From WRGA01 sp031553395 (lineage in GTDB: Bacteria > Bacteroidota > Bacteroidia > Bacteroidales > WRGA01), in the NCBI GenBank assembly GCA_031553395.1, contig JAVBLR010000006.1, forward strand, positions 124,001 through 188,000: 64,000 nt of DNA, in the 5' to 3' direction. Positions 26,159 through 34,348 of the stretch are shown one piece after another; position 1 is the first letter of the stretch; each line of letters opens with the position of its first letter. Position numbers and translations under genes: made by a program. The notes beneath the pieces were generated by a model. The model worked only from the letters and a program-made list of their open reading frames with translations, was not told the DNA's origin and ran no database searches.

Positions 26159-27553
26159 TTAATTTTTTAACGCTGCGTTCAGCACCGCCATTAACGCGTC
26201 TTTACCTTTGATCGCGTTTTTCGGCAAGTTTTCGCCTTTCGGTCCGAAGGCATACATCATTTCTTCTTTTTCTACGGTTATTTTGCTTTCATCGTAGTTG
26301 CCGTTTTTGTCTTTTATTGTTTTTGTATCCAAATTGAAATGTTTGGCAACAAAGTCATACATGGCTATGCGTTTTGAAATGCCGTAATCGTGTCCTTCAT
26401 CGGGAAAATGAATATTTTCCACATTATTTAGAGCATTGTAAAAACCGTAAGTTCTTTGTATAAACGGAAATTCCAATTCGGGAACAGTAGACGACCAATC
26501 TTTTCCATCGGTCAAAAATAATTGAGGTTTCGGTGCGAATATGGCTGCTACTTCGGCATTGTTGGTTCTGTGTCCGCAAAGATGTGTAGGCATGCCGCTT
26601 TCGCAAGGACATCCGCCCGAAAAATGAGAAGACAACATCACGACAGGTATGCTCAATGTTATTCTGTCGTCGATGGCGCCCATCATCATGGTCATGCTGC
26701 CGCCTCCGGATCCACCGGTAACTCCTACTCGTGAATGATCCGCTTCTTTCAATGATAACAAATAATCCAACACGCGTATGGCGTTAAGTGTTTGAATTGT
26801 TTGTGCCGCACTCAGGCGATGCAAAGTACCGTCGAATTGCAACAAACTTTCACCCCACGCAAATAAGTCCCAGCTTGCAGAAATGATTCCCATGCGGGCT
26901 TGCATCGCACAACGTTTTTGTTGATCTTCACGATAACGTCCGTTGCCGAAATGTCCGTTCGGATTGATCATCACGGGACATTTTCCGCTCATTTTGGCCG
27001 GTTTGTAAACGGAGCCGCATACATATATTCCGGGTAATGTTTCGATGGCAAAGTTTTCGACCGTGTATCCGTCGTATTTTCTTTTCGGAGTCAGGATAAC
27101 TTTCGAATTCGGTTTGTCGGGTAGGGGAGACAGTCGTAATGCCTGCTTGAAGCATGGTATGAGCTCAGTTTTTCGTTGTTCCCAACTTGCCTTGTCATTG
27201 TAGAGCGTTTCGAGATAATTCAAGAATTTCTTTCCTTCTGTGGCATTGGTGCGGGCATATTCGAAATTCTTGATTTTATATTTGCCGTTATCCATGACGA
27301 AAGTGTAGTCGAAAGGGGCCAATACAGCCTTCAACGATTCTTCCGCGCTCCATGGACGAATGCGCCAATCAGCATAAGTCAATGTTTTGTCATCAACCAT
27401 TTTCTTATCGTATTTTATTTGAATATTGAATTGTGTTTCAATATCCTTTAAAACATCGACCAACGGACGAGCGTAAGAGTCGTCGGCAGTTTGTGCTCGA
27501 AGTCCGAAAACGAAAAGCAAGCAGACAATGGCGAATATAGATTTTTTGAGCAT
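26159..27553 (-). CDS. STN-domain / alpha-beta hydrolase esterase (CE19-like candidate)
   Basis: The 464-residue protein has a signal peptide (cleavage near LRAQ, 21). Residues 30-95 look like an STN (secretin/TonB N-terminal) domain: PLVDVLKDIETQFNIQIKYD and LKAVLAPFDYTFVMDNGKYKI. The remainder is an acetyl-xylan-esterase-like alpha/beta hydrolase with Ser282 in GGSGGG and His388 in DEGHDYG. Similar hydrolases in RG-II loci include a pectin methylesterase family (CE19), so ester removal from pectin is a fair guess. The STN domain, usual in TonB receptors, on a secreted hydrolase is odd. A two-hairpin leader lies 66 nt before the start. Confidence 0.72.
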   Translation of the reverse strand: MLKKSIFAIVCLLFVFGLRAQTADDSYARPLVDVLKDIETQFNIQIKYDKKMVDDKTLTYADWRIRPWSAEESLKAVLAPFDYTFVMDNGKYKIKNFEYARTNATEGKKFLNYLETLYNDKASWEQRKTELIPCFKQALRLSPLPDKPNSKVILTPKRKYDGYTVENFAIETLPGIYVCGSVYKPAKMSGKCPVMINPNGHFGNGRYREDQQKRCAMQARMGIISASWDLFAWGESLLQFDGTLHRLSAAQTIQTLNAIRVLDYLLSLKEADHSRVGVTGGSGGGSMTMMMGAIDDRITLSIPVVMLSSHFSGGCPCESGMPTHLCGHRTNNAEVAAIFAPKPQLFLTDGKDWSSTVPELEFPFIQRTYGFYNALNNVENIHFPDEGHDYGISKRIAMYDFVAKHFNLDTKTIKDKNGNYDESKITVEKEEMMYAFGPKGENLPKNAIKGKDALMAVLNAALKN

Positions 27554-27619
27554 GTTTTGTTATTCGTTTTTTAGGTTGTGAGGTTTCGCTTCTTGTGCCT
27601 TGTGCGTCGCGCCCTGTGC

Positions 27620-27664
27620 CCCGGGGATAATCCCCGGGTTAAGGAGGTAGGAGCACTATGCAGT
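27620..27664 (-). repeat. Two-hairpin leader element, copy 2 (partly decayed)
   Basis: CCCGGGGAT A ATCCCCGGG at 27620-27638 is a perfect 9-bp hairpin. The partner at 27652-27664 aligns with the ACCGC-loop-GCGGT hairpin of the other copies but has lost most pairing. Spacer 13 nt; distance to the CE-like start 66 nt. Confidence 0.65.
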
Positions 27665-27770
27665 CGGTTACTTATTTTACTGTTATTTTAATTTGTAAAA
27701 GGACTTGTTGATACTATGCGAACTTATAAAATCAACGAAATAGTATCTTTTACTTTTTATTTTTTACCTT

Positions 27771-28706
27771 TTACTTTTTAACGATTTTGTCCAGTTTTTC
27801 CAATGCTTGCTTTACCTTGTCTTGTTCCGGTGTTTGGAACATGTTGAAAGGAGCAGCCAAATAACTTTTGCAGATACCTTTCAATGCCAAAGCCGATTTT
27901 ATGCCTTTGATGTAGCTGGAACCGAAACGGCCGATACCGTAAAGTTCGACACCTACAGCCATCATTTTTTCTTGCAGAACGGCAACTTGTTCCATGTTTT
28001 TATCGGCAGCAGCATTATATAAATCGACGAAGAGTTCCGGATACAAGTTTGCACCGCCCGTAACACCGCCGTGTGCACCCATCAGTACAACGGAAGCCAT
28101 CATTTCTTCCGGTCCGACAAACAAAGCAAAGTCGGGACGATTCCGCATCAGGTACATTAATTTATGGAAATATACGCTATTGGCAGAACTGTCTTTCAAC
28201 CCGAGTATTTTGTTGTTTTTCGAAAGCGCCAGAACCGTATCAGGTTCGATCATCACTTTCGTATGCGACGGCATGTTATACAAGTAAAGCGGAAGTGCCG
28301 ATTTTTCGGCCAACGCTTCATAATATTCGATCAATTCGGGTTGTCCCAATGCAAAATAGTACGGAGGAGCAGCCACAACTGCGTCAGCTTTACATTCGGC
28401 TGCCAACTCGGCCAGATCAAAGCTTTCGCACATCGATGTATCTGTTATTCCGACCAACACGGGAACGCGTCCGTTTACGAATTCACATGTTTTTTTGATC
28501 AGTTCTTTTTTTACTTTTAAACTGAGATGTTGAGCTTCTCCCGTTGTTCCCAAAATAAAAATCCCGCCGACTCCGCCTTTGATAAGATGTTCGGTCAAAT
28601 TTTTAACACCGTCGACATCTAATGTATTTGCTTCTGTGAGAGGAGTTATCATTGGAGGAACAATTCCTTTCAAAACGGGACGATTTTTGCTGTTATTTGT
28701 ATTCAT
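27771..28706 (-). CDS. DapA/NanA-family pyruvate aldolase (2-keto-3-deoxy-sugar lyase candidate)
   Basis: The 311-residue TIM-barrel protein belongs to the dihydrodipicolinate synthase / N-acetylneuraminate lyase superfamily. The pyruvate-binding motif GTTGE (53-57), Tyr143 in YLYNMP and the Schiff-base Lys171 in LGLKDSS are present. The housekeeping DapA role is unlikely inside a pectin locus. Pathway fit suggests cleavage of a 2-keto-3-deoxy compound, such as Kdo or DHA from RG-II or a deoxy-fuconate/galactonate, to pyruvate and an aldehyde. It is encoded between GH2 and the esterase and near an SSS porter, a pairing also seen in sialate pathways. Its stop lies in an AGTAAAAGGTAAAA repeat. 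Confidence 0.82.
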   Translation of the reverse strand: MNTNNSKNRPVLKGIVPPMITPLTEANTLDVDGVKNLTEHLIKGGVGGIFILGTTGEAQHLSLKVKKELIKKTCEFVNGRVPVLVGITDTSMCESFDLAELAAECKADAVVAAPPYYFALGQPELIEYYEALAEKSALPLYLYNMPSHTKVMIEPDTVLALSKNNKILGLKDSSANSVYFHKLMYLMRNRPDFALFVGPEEMMASVVLMGAHGGVTGGANLYPELFVDLYNAAADKNMEQVAVLQEKMMAVGVELYGIGRFGSSYIKGIKSALALKGICKSYLAAPFNMFQTPEQDKVKQALEKLDKIVKK

Positions 28707-28756
28707 TGTTTTTATAAAATTAATTCATAATGATGATGACGAAAGTTTTACGTTTT

Positions 28757-28788
28757 ACGTAAGTGGCTGATGCTCCCGAAACGTAGAA
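28757..28788. repeat. Decayed REP-like hairpin
   Basis: The 3' half (CCCGAAACGTAGAA) matches the solitary hairpin at 4751-4777, but the 5' arm has changed so that the stem no longer pairs well. It lies between the GH2 and aldolase genes. Confidence 0.5.
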
Positions 28789-28792
28789 CGAA

Positions 28793-31393
28793 TTACTTTT
28801 TATTTTCTCCGAATTCGGTTTGTTGCAATTCCACTTCGTTGAGTGCTTTTTTACGTTCTTCTTCGGATAATATTCGTTTGTAAGTATTGCCGTAACTGCC
28901 GATTGCATTAATCAACTTCGGAAGTTCCGTATAAACAAGTTGTTGTTTCGGTGCAATACTTTCGAATTCTATGGATGTAGGGATGGCGGCATTTTCACCT
29001 TCGAAGCAAACGCGGGCATTTACTTTTATTTTGCCCGGTTTCAATGTTGAACGGATCAATACCGGTGCGGAACCGAATTCAACGGCTCTCGGATTTGCAA
29101 AGATCGATTCATCTCCTATTATCTCACCTTCGCCTTCAACGGTGAAGAATATTTGGTCTTTCGCCAAACGACGTACATTTCCGTTATCGTCTGTTACTTC
29201 GCAAATAACCGGAATGAAATCGGAACCGTCCGCAATCAGTTGTTGCCCTTCGTTGTCAATTGATAATTTTAATTTTGTCGATCTGCGAGAAGGCATTTTT
29301 TTAGTAGTACAAACTACCTTTCCGGCAATCAAACCTTCGGCAACAAAACTAACTCGTTGCCAATTTTTTTCAAAATAAGAATGTTGACGCATATCGAAGA
29401 AATCGTATACATTCTTGAAAATGACCGGAGGATTCGGCATGCCCACTTTTTGACGCGGAACTTTTTGTATAAGCGTATCTTTTTCGAAAACGATCAATCT
29501 TATCTCATCGCAATTCGTGAAAATAACCACATCGGGATCGGAATAGGGCGAAATTTCATGTGCGATATATATCATCGGGCCGGTTTCCGACGTTGGGTGC
29601 TTTAGGTTGGCATCGATCTGACTCTTAAACATGTAGTAAGCATATTTCGGCTGACGGAACGCATCCATGATTCCGCCCCAATACGGATCGGGATGATAAC
29701 CGCGTTGATGGTCGAACGGATGCCACAGCGCTCCGCCGATAAATTGTCTGCTTTCGGTATACATTTCATCATAAGATTTCGCCAAAGACAATGCTTGTAC
29801 GAGCATCGGCCGTTCACCGAAACTGCGTGATGTCCGATTATTGTTGTTGTGAGCATACCAATCATCTACGTTCTCGCCGAATTCACGAGTAAAAATGCAT
29901 TGTTTAACAGTTCCTGTATCTTTCGGCCATCCGTAAACCACTTCATAATTATCTTCTACACCATCTATATGAATATCCGATGTACAGAAACATCCCGGAT
30001 AAGGATATTCTTCATGCACAGTCTTATATACTTTCAGGGAAGATTCCAACGGAATACGGGTTTCATTTATGGTCGGCTCCCACATTAATACACAAGGATG
30101 ATTTCTGTCTCTTTTTACCATATTCTTGACATCGTCGTAAACCAACTCGGCAAATTGCGGATCTTTGTTCCAGAACTGCCATCCGGGAGTTGCCACGATG
30201 ACAAACATTCCGAGTTCGTCGCAAGCATCCATAAACGAAGGATCTTGCGGGTAATGCGCTACGCGAATGATGCGCATACCTGCATCACGTAGTTTTTTTG
30301 CATCTTTCCAATGTTGCGAATTCGGAACCGCATTCCCTACATACGCGAAATCCTGATGACGATTTCCGCCGATCAGTTTATCGAAAGGTTCTCCGTTCAG
30401 CCAAAAACCGTCGGTTCCTTTAAATTCCGCTTTACGTAATCCGATGCGAGTGATTCCTCCGTCTATGGATGTTTTTCCGGATAAAATACGAGATTCGACC
30501 TTATACAGAGCAGGATTATCCGGATACCAAAGAGACGGATTCGAAACGATAATTTTTTGATTGATTTGTCGGGATTCACCCGGGTTTAATTTAACCGTTG
30601 TTGAAACAGTTTTTACGGTTTTTCCCGAAGGATCCGTTAATTTGGATTCCACTTGAACCGATTGAGTCGATTTACTTTCGTTGACAACATCGGTATCTAT
30701 AAATACTTCAGCTTTTCCTTTATTAATTTCGCCGTAATGAACGAATACACCTCCACCCGCGACTTTATCTGCTTTGTTCGCGTCGGAAATATGAACGGGA
30801 GACGTAACGATCATCCAAACGTCTCGATACATTCCTCCGTGATAAGCAAAATCAAGCATACTTTGTTTCTTTCCGGGAGGATAGCTTTTATCATCGGAAT
30901 TGTCGGTTAAAACGGCAATCACACATTTATCACCCGGCTTTACGCCTAAGCTTGTTAATTCGACACTGAAAGGAAGATAACCTCCGAGATGTTGCAGTAT
31001 TTTTTGACCGTTTACGAAAACGGTGCTTTTGCCCATAACGGCTTCAAAATAAATATTGACAAGTTTTCCGGCAAATGAATCATCAACGATAAAATGTTTC
31101 CGGTACCAAGCCGGACCTTGATAGTTCCGTCCGCCGCTTGCTTCGGCAGACATCAATTGAACGGTATGAGGAGCAGAAACGATATCCCAAGATGAATCAT
31201 CGAAATCGATTTTCTCGGCACCCGCAATGTTTCCTTTAAAAAAGCGCCAACCGACATTGAAGTTCAAGACCTCACGTCCCGAGTTTTGTAAATCGTAGAA
31301 TCCGGCAACAGAAAAATCCGGTTGATACGGCGTTTTTGCATTCCCGGAGATAATGCAAAAGGCGAGAAAAAGAAAAGAGAGTATTCGTTTCAT
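28793..31393 (-). CDS. GH2 beta-glycosidase
   Basis: The 866-residue secreted protein (signal peptide cleaved near SGNA) has the GH2 domain order: sugar-binding jelly roll (GWRFFKGN, PAWYRKHF), immunoglobulin-like domains (DPSGKTVKTV), then the barrel with RVAHYPQDPSFMDACDELGM. The acid/base Glu is in EPTINE (near 443) and the nucleophile Glu in FTREFGE (near 504). GH2 enzymes on pectins include beta-galactosidase, beta-glucuronidase and beta-galacturonidase; the sequence does not choose between them. A C-terminal Big-type domain (GEIIGDESIFANPRAVEFG) is included. It lies 16 nt after the SSS porter stop. Confidence 0.88.
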   Translation of the reverse strand: MKRILSFLFLAFCIISGNAKTPYQPDFSVAGFYDLQNSGREVLNFNVGWRFFKGNIAGAEKIDFDDSSWDIVSAPHTVQLMSAEASGGRNYQGPAWYRKHFIVDDSFAGKLVNIYFEAVMGKSTVFVNGQKILQHLGGYLPFSVELTSLGVKPGDKCVIAVLTDNSDDKSYPPGKKQSMLDFAYHGGMYRDVWMIVTSPVHISDANKADKVAGGGVFVHYGEINKGKAEVFIDTDVVNESKSTQSVQVESKLTDPSGKTVKTVSTTVKLNPGESRQINQKIIVSNPSLWYPDNPALYKVESRILSGKTSIDGGITRIGLRKAEFKGTDGFWLNGEPFDKLIGGNRHQDFAYVGNAVPNSQHWKDAKKLRDAGMRIIRVAHYPQDPSFMDACDELGMFVIVATPGWQFWNKDPQFAELVYDDVKNMVKRDRNHPCVLMWEPTINETRIPLESSLKVYKTVHEEYPYPGCFCTSDIHIDGVEDNYEVVYGWPKDTGTVKQCIFTREFGENVDDWYAHNNNNRTSRSFGERPMLVQALSLAKSYDEMYTESRQFIGGALWHPFDHQRGYHPDPYWGGIMDAFRQPKYAYYMFKSQIDANLKHPTSETGPMIYIAHEISPYSDPDVVIFTNCDEIRLIVFEKDTLIQKVPRQKVGMPNPPVIFKNVYDFFDMRQHSYFEKNWQRVSFVAEGLIAGKVVCTTKKMPSRRSTKLKLSIDNEGQQLIADGSDFIPVICEVTDDNGNVRRLAKDQIFFTVEGEGEIIGDESIFANPRAVEFGSAPVLIRSTLKPGKIKVNARVCFEGENAAIPTSIEFESIAPKQQLVYTELPKLINAIGSYGNTYKRILSEEERKKALNEVELQQTEFGENKK

Positions 31394-31409
31394 GTTTAAT
31401 TCGTTAGTC

Positions 31410-32915
31410 TTATGCAGATTTTTCGTTTGTATTTGTTTTTTTGTATCGTCCGAAAAGGATCGCGAAAATAAATCCTACCAAAAAGATCGTCATTGTACCG
31501 AATACGATGGCCAAATTAGCATGAAATGTACTTTTAAAACAGAGTAATTCTCCCGATGTAAACAATACGGGGCTTAAACTCATCCATGCAATTACCAAAA
31601 CACCGGCAATAACCCCGATAACCGCTTCTTTATTTTTTACTTTCTTACAGATGAATCCCAATAAAAATAATCCCAACATACCGCCGCTGAATATGGACGA
31701 TAATTTCCACCATGCCGAAAGAACACCGTCGACTTGCATCATCAATAATCCGACGATGATGCCGATTATTCCGAGTAACGCGGAAGATATACGAAGAACC
31801 TTCAGATTTTCTTTATCTGTCGCGGTTTGTTTTTTATTTCGTTGATAGAAATCCGATAAGATAATGGTCGCCGAGCTGTTGATACTGGTAGAAACCGTAC
31901 TCATACCGGCAGCAAATACGGCAGCGATCAATAATCCCGTAATTCCCGTAGGTAATCCATAGACCATGAAGTAAGGAAAAACGCGATCTCCTTCAATACC
32001 TTCGGGTAATAACCCAGGTTGAGCTTTGTAGTACGCGAACAATGCTGTCCCGATAAACAAGAATAATGCCGATACGGGAATATACAGCAATCCGCCGAAT
32101 AAGGCAGAGCGTTTGGCTGCTTTTTCCGATTTGGCTGTCATATATCGTTGCACGTAGTTTTGATCTATTCCGTAATTCTGAAGATTAATGAAGAGACCAT
32201 ATATTAATACCACCCAAAATGTGGATTCCTTTAAACTTAATCCGAAGCTTCCCAAGCTGAATTTATTATTTTCGGCTGCAATTTGGAACAATTGAGATGG
32301 TCCTTCGGGCATTGAAAAGCACAATACCGCCGCGCAAGCTACGGCTCCGGCGATTAATATGATTCCTTGAATGGCGTCTGTCCAAACAACCGCTTGTATG
32401 CCGCCCATCATCGAATATACAAGAACGCATATTCCCGTGATGACAATGATAGTCGGAATATCCCATCCGAGCATAAAATTAAATGGAATAGCCAATAAGA
32501 ATAAGATGGATCCTGTTCGTGCCATTTGCGTCAATAAATAGCAGATAGCAACATATGCCCGTGCCCAATATCCGAATCGTATTTCCAAATAATTATATGC
32601 GGAAACACTGTTTAAACTGCGGTAAAGAGGAACGAAAAATTTGATGGCAGCCCACGATGCAAAAGGAATGGAAAGGCTGAATACAAACGGATTCCAATTA
32701 TTCATGTAAGCGTCTCCCGGGTATCCGAGAAAACTGATACTGCTTACATATGTGGCAAAAATAGACATCCCTACGATCCAAGTCGGAATATTTCCTCCTC
32801 CGATCGTAAAATTCGAACTTGACTTATCTTTCTTGAAATAGAAAGAACAACCGAATAAGACAGTTCCTCCTATAAAAAGAAAAAAAACGATGTAGTCGAC
32901 AATGGTAATTCCCAT
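31410..32915 (-). CDS. Sodium:solute symporter next to the regulator
   Basis: The 501-residue inner-membrane protein of the SSS family has about 13 transmembrane segments. Typical stretches are FTIGGGNIPTWIVGMSIFAT, SAYNYLEIRFGYWAR and MSTVSTSINSSATIILSDFYQR near the sodium site. Many relatives in Bacteroidetes sit with DapA/NanA-type lyases and transport sugar acids. Here the aldolase is two genes downstream, so a 2-keto-3-deoxy acid such as Kdo or DHA is a candidate cargo. It is the first structural gene after the GntR regulator, separated by 105 nt. Confidence 0.9.
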   Translation of the reverse strand: MGITIVDYIVFFLFIGGTVLFGCSFYFKKDKSSSNFTIGGGNIPTWIVGMSIFATYVSSISFLGYPGDAYMNNWNPFVFSLSIPFASWAAIKFFVPLYRSLNSVSAYNYLEIRFGYWARAYVAICYLLTQMARTGSILFLLAIPFNFMLGWDIPTIIVITGICVLVYSMMGGIQAVVWTDAIQGIILIAGAVACAAVLCFSMPEGPSQLFQIAAENNKFSLGSFGLSLKESTFWVVLIYGLFINLQNYGIDQNYVQRYMTAKSEKAAKRSALFGGLLYIPVSALFLFIGTALFAYYKAQPGLLPEGIEGDRVFPYFMVYGLPTGITGLLIAAVFAAGMSTVSTSINSSATIILSDFYQRNKKQTATDKENLKVLRISSALLGIIGIIVGLLMMQVDGVLSAWWKLSSIFSGGMLGLFLLGFICKKVKNKEAVIGVIAGVLVIAWMSLSPVLFTSGELLCFKSTFHANLAIVFGTMTIFLVGFIFAILFGRYKKTNTNEKSA

Positions 32916-33020
32916 GGTATTTAAATGGTTAGATGGGTTTATTGATATTATTATATTAAAGGTCTAAAGCATATCAATTCGTATTTTCCAAGTTTTTCTC
33001 ATAATATCTTAAATTCCAAT

Positions 33021-34007
33021 TTATAATGATCCTCTCAAAATAAGTTTAGTTGGTACGTAAGTTTGTATTTTGTTTCGAGTAATGATATATTCGGCTGTTA
33101 ATCTTCCCATTTGTTTAAAATCGGTAGAAATGGTTGTGATACCATCCTCAATTATTTCAAGCATCGGAGTATCATTTAATACAATAAATCCTACATCTTT
33201 ACCCAATGTCCAGCCTTTGTTACGGCACATCTTTACACCTTTTATTAAATCGGAATGTTTAGCAAACAGATAGACACATTCTTTTGTCAAATCAGCTTCA
33301 TCAAATGTCTCTTTTGTATAAACGTTATATTCAAGATCATAATCTTGACAAAATTGCTCAAAATCAGCAATACAGCTTCTTGGATGGTCACTGGATTCAG
33401 GGAAGATAAAATTCATTTTTCGGTATTTTTTCAACGATTCTGTACCCGAAAGCAAACATTCATACAAGGTTGCATCAAATCCCTGACATATATAAGAATA
33501 TTTGTCTTTTTTGAATTTACCAAGGTCTACAAGTAATACTTTACTGCTGTCGATCCTATCTAAGATATCAGCATATACATCATTAACAATATTTGTAATA
33601 ATATATAAGTTATATCTACCAATACTATCCAAGATAAGATTATTAAATAATCGATTATCATAATTATGAAAATATAAATCTACCTTATATGTTTGAGGCA
33701 GATTGTCTATAATTTCACGATATAAATCATTTTTATAGGGACTGAATGTATCAAACAATACAAAAACATTATTAGCCGTACTATTAACAAAATAACCTTT
33801 TGTAGGGGTTGATTCGATAATTCCTTTTTCCTTTAAATCATTAAATGCTTTAAAAACGGTATCTCGTGCTACATTATATTGGGTGCTTATTTTATTGATG
33901 GAAGGCAAAAGATCTCCTTCTTTGAATTTACCGGTTGATATAGCTGTCCTGATAGCTTCCGATAATTGTTTAACCTTGCTGGTGTTCTTATTGAATTGAA
34001 TTACCAT
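33021..34007 (-). CDS. GntR-family regulator with sugar-sensing PBP-like domain
   Basis: The 328-residue protein has an N-terminal GntR winged helix (about 1-72: QLSEAIRTAISTGKFKEGDLLPSI, YNVARDTVFKAFNDLKEKGII, TPTKGYFV) joined to a LacI/periplasmic-binding-like sensor (about 78-328; ending ISTDFKQMGRLTAEYI and KLILRGSL). Such GntR-LacI hybrids control sugar-catabolic loci in Bacteroidetes. It is encoded beside the divergent control region, and two matching pentamer-repeat sites there (34051-34068 and 34261-34278) are good operator candidates. The effector is unknown but would be a pectic monosaccharide. Confidence 0.9.
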   Translation of the reverse strand: MVIQFNKNTSKVKQLSEAIRTAISTGKFKEGDLLPSINKISTQYNVARDTVFKAFNDLKEKGIIESTPTKGYFVNSTANNVFVLFDTFSPYKNDLYREIIDNLPQTYKVDLYFHNYDNRLFNNLILDSIGRYNLYIITNIVNDVYADILDRIDSSKVLLVDLGKFKKDKYSYICQGFDATLYECLLSGTESLKKYRKMNFIFPESSDHPRSCIADFEQFCQDYDLEYNVYTKETFDEADLTKECVYLFAKHSDLIKGVKMCRNKGWTLGKDVGFIVLNDTPMLEIIEDGITTISTDFKQMGRLTAEYIITRNKIQTYVPTKLILRGSL

Positions 34008-34050
34008 TTCATTCTTTCATTAGTTACTATATTATGTCAATTGACAACAG

Positions 34051-34068
34051 CTATACTGTGCTGTGCTG
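34051..34068 (-). promoter_or_regulatory. Operator candidate A for the GntR regulator
   Basis: On the minus strand this reads CAGCACAGCACAGTATAG, a run of ACAGN pentamers. It matches operator B at 15 of 18 positions and begins 9 nt after the minus-strand -7 box. It would sit on the start region of the regulator's own promoter. Confidence 0.65.
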
Positions 34069-34077
34069 TTAAAGATG

Positions 34078-34107
34078 CAAAGTTAATATTTTTTCGATAT
34101 ATCCAAT
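34078..34107 (-). promoter_or_regulatory. Candidate promoter of the regulator gene
   Basis: The minus strand has TAACTTTG (34085-34078), a match to the Bacteroides -7 consensus TAnnTTTG. The -33 position has ATTG (34107-34104) after 18 nt instead of the ideal TTTG, so the promoter may be weak. Confidence 0.5.
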
Positions 34108-34190
34108 AGTTGATATTAAATGTTATATTGACAAAAAGAAAGCAAATCCTCCTTATAGTGCGTATTTCAAGCCTTTATCGTTTAAAAAAC

Positions 34191-34218
34191 AAAAAACATG
34201 TTTTAAAACATGTTTTTT
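34191..34218. repeat. Perfect 28-bp palindrome upstream of the PUL promoter
   Basis: Six A, CATG, TTTTAAAA, CATG, six T: identical to its reverse complement. It ends 2 nt before the -33 box of the plus promoter. It could be an activator site or a bidirectional terminator hairpin. Confidence 0.8.
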
Positions 34219-34220
34219 TA

Positions 34221-34252
34221 TTTGATTTTTTAAATACTACTTAATAAATTTG
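34221..34252 (+). promoter_or_regulatory. Bacteroides-type promoter of the right gene train
   Basis: TTTG (34221-34224), a 20-nt spacer, and TAAATTTG (34245-34252) fit the Bacteroides sigma-factor consensus. Transcription should start near 34258-34262, leaving about 90 nt of leader. Confidence 0.8.
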
Positions 34253-34260
34253 CACCCGAG

Positions 34261-34278
34261 CAGGACAGTACAGCATAG
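34261..34278 (+). promoter_or_regulatory. Operator candidate B for the GntR regulator
   Basis: CAGGACAGTACAGCATAG begins 8 nt after the plus-strand -7 box and matches operator A in opposite orientation. The shared consensus is CAGnACAGnACAGnATAG. Its place over the start site suggests repression that is relieved by a sugar. Confidence 0.68.
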
Positions 34279-34348
34279 TTTATTTTGTTGTTCATTTTGC
34301 TTATTGAGTTAATAATCATTATTTTAATTAATTTAAACTCTTATTATC

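Larger units (their letters stand above)
34008..34348. promoter_or_regulatory. Divergent control region between the two gene trains
   Basis: This 341-bp stretch holds no gene. From left to right it contains the palindrome TGTCAATTGACA (34035-34046), operator candidate A, a minus-strand -7 box, about 100 bp with little visible structure, a 28-bp palindrome, and a plus-strand promoter followed by operator candidate B and a 70-nt AT-rich leader to the start at 34349. Confidence 0.85.
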
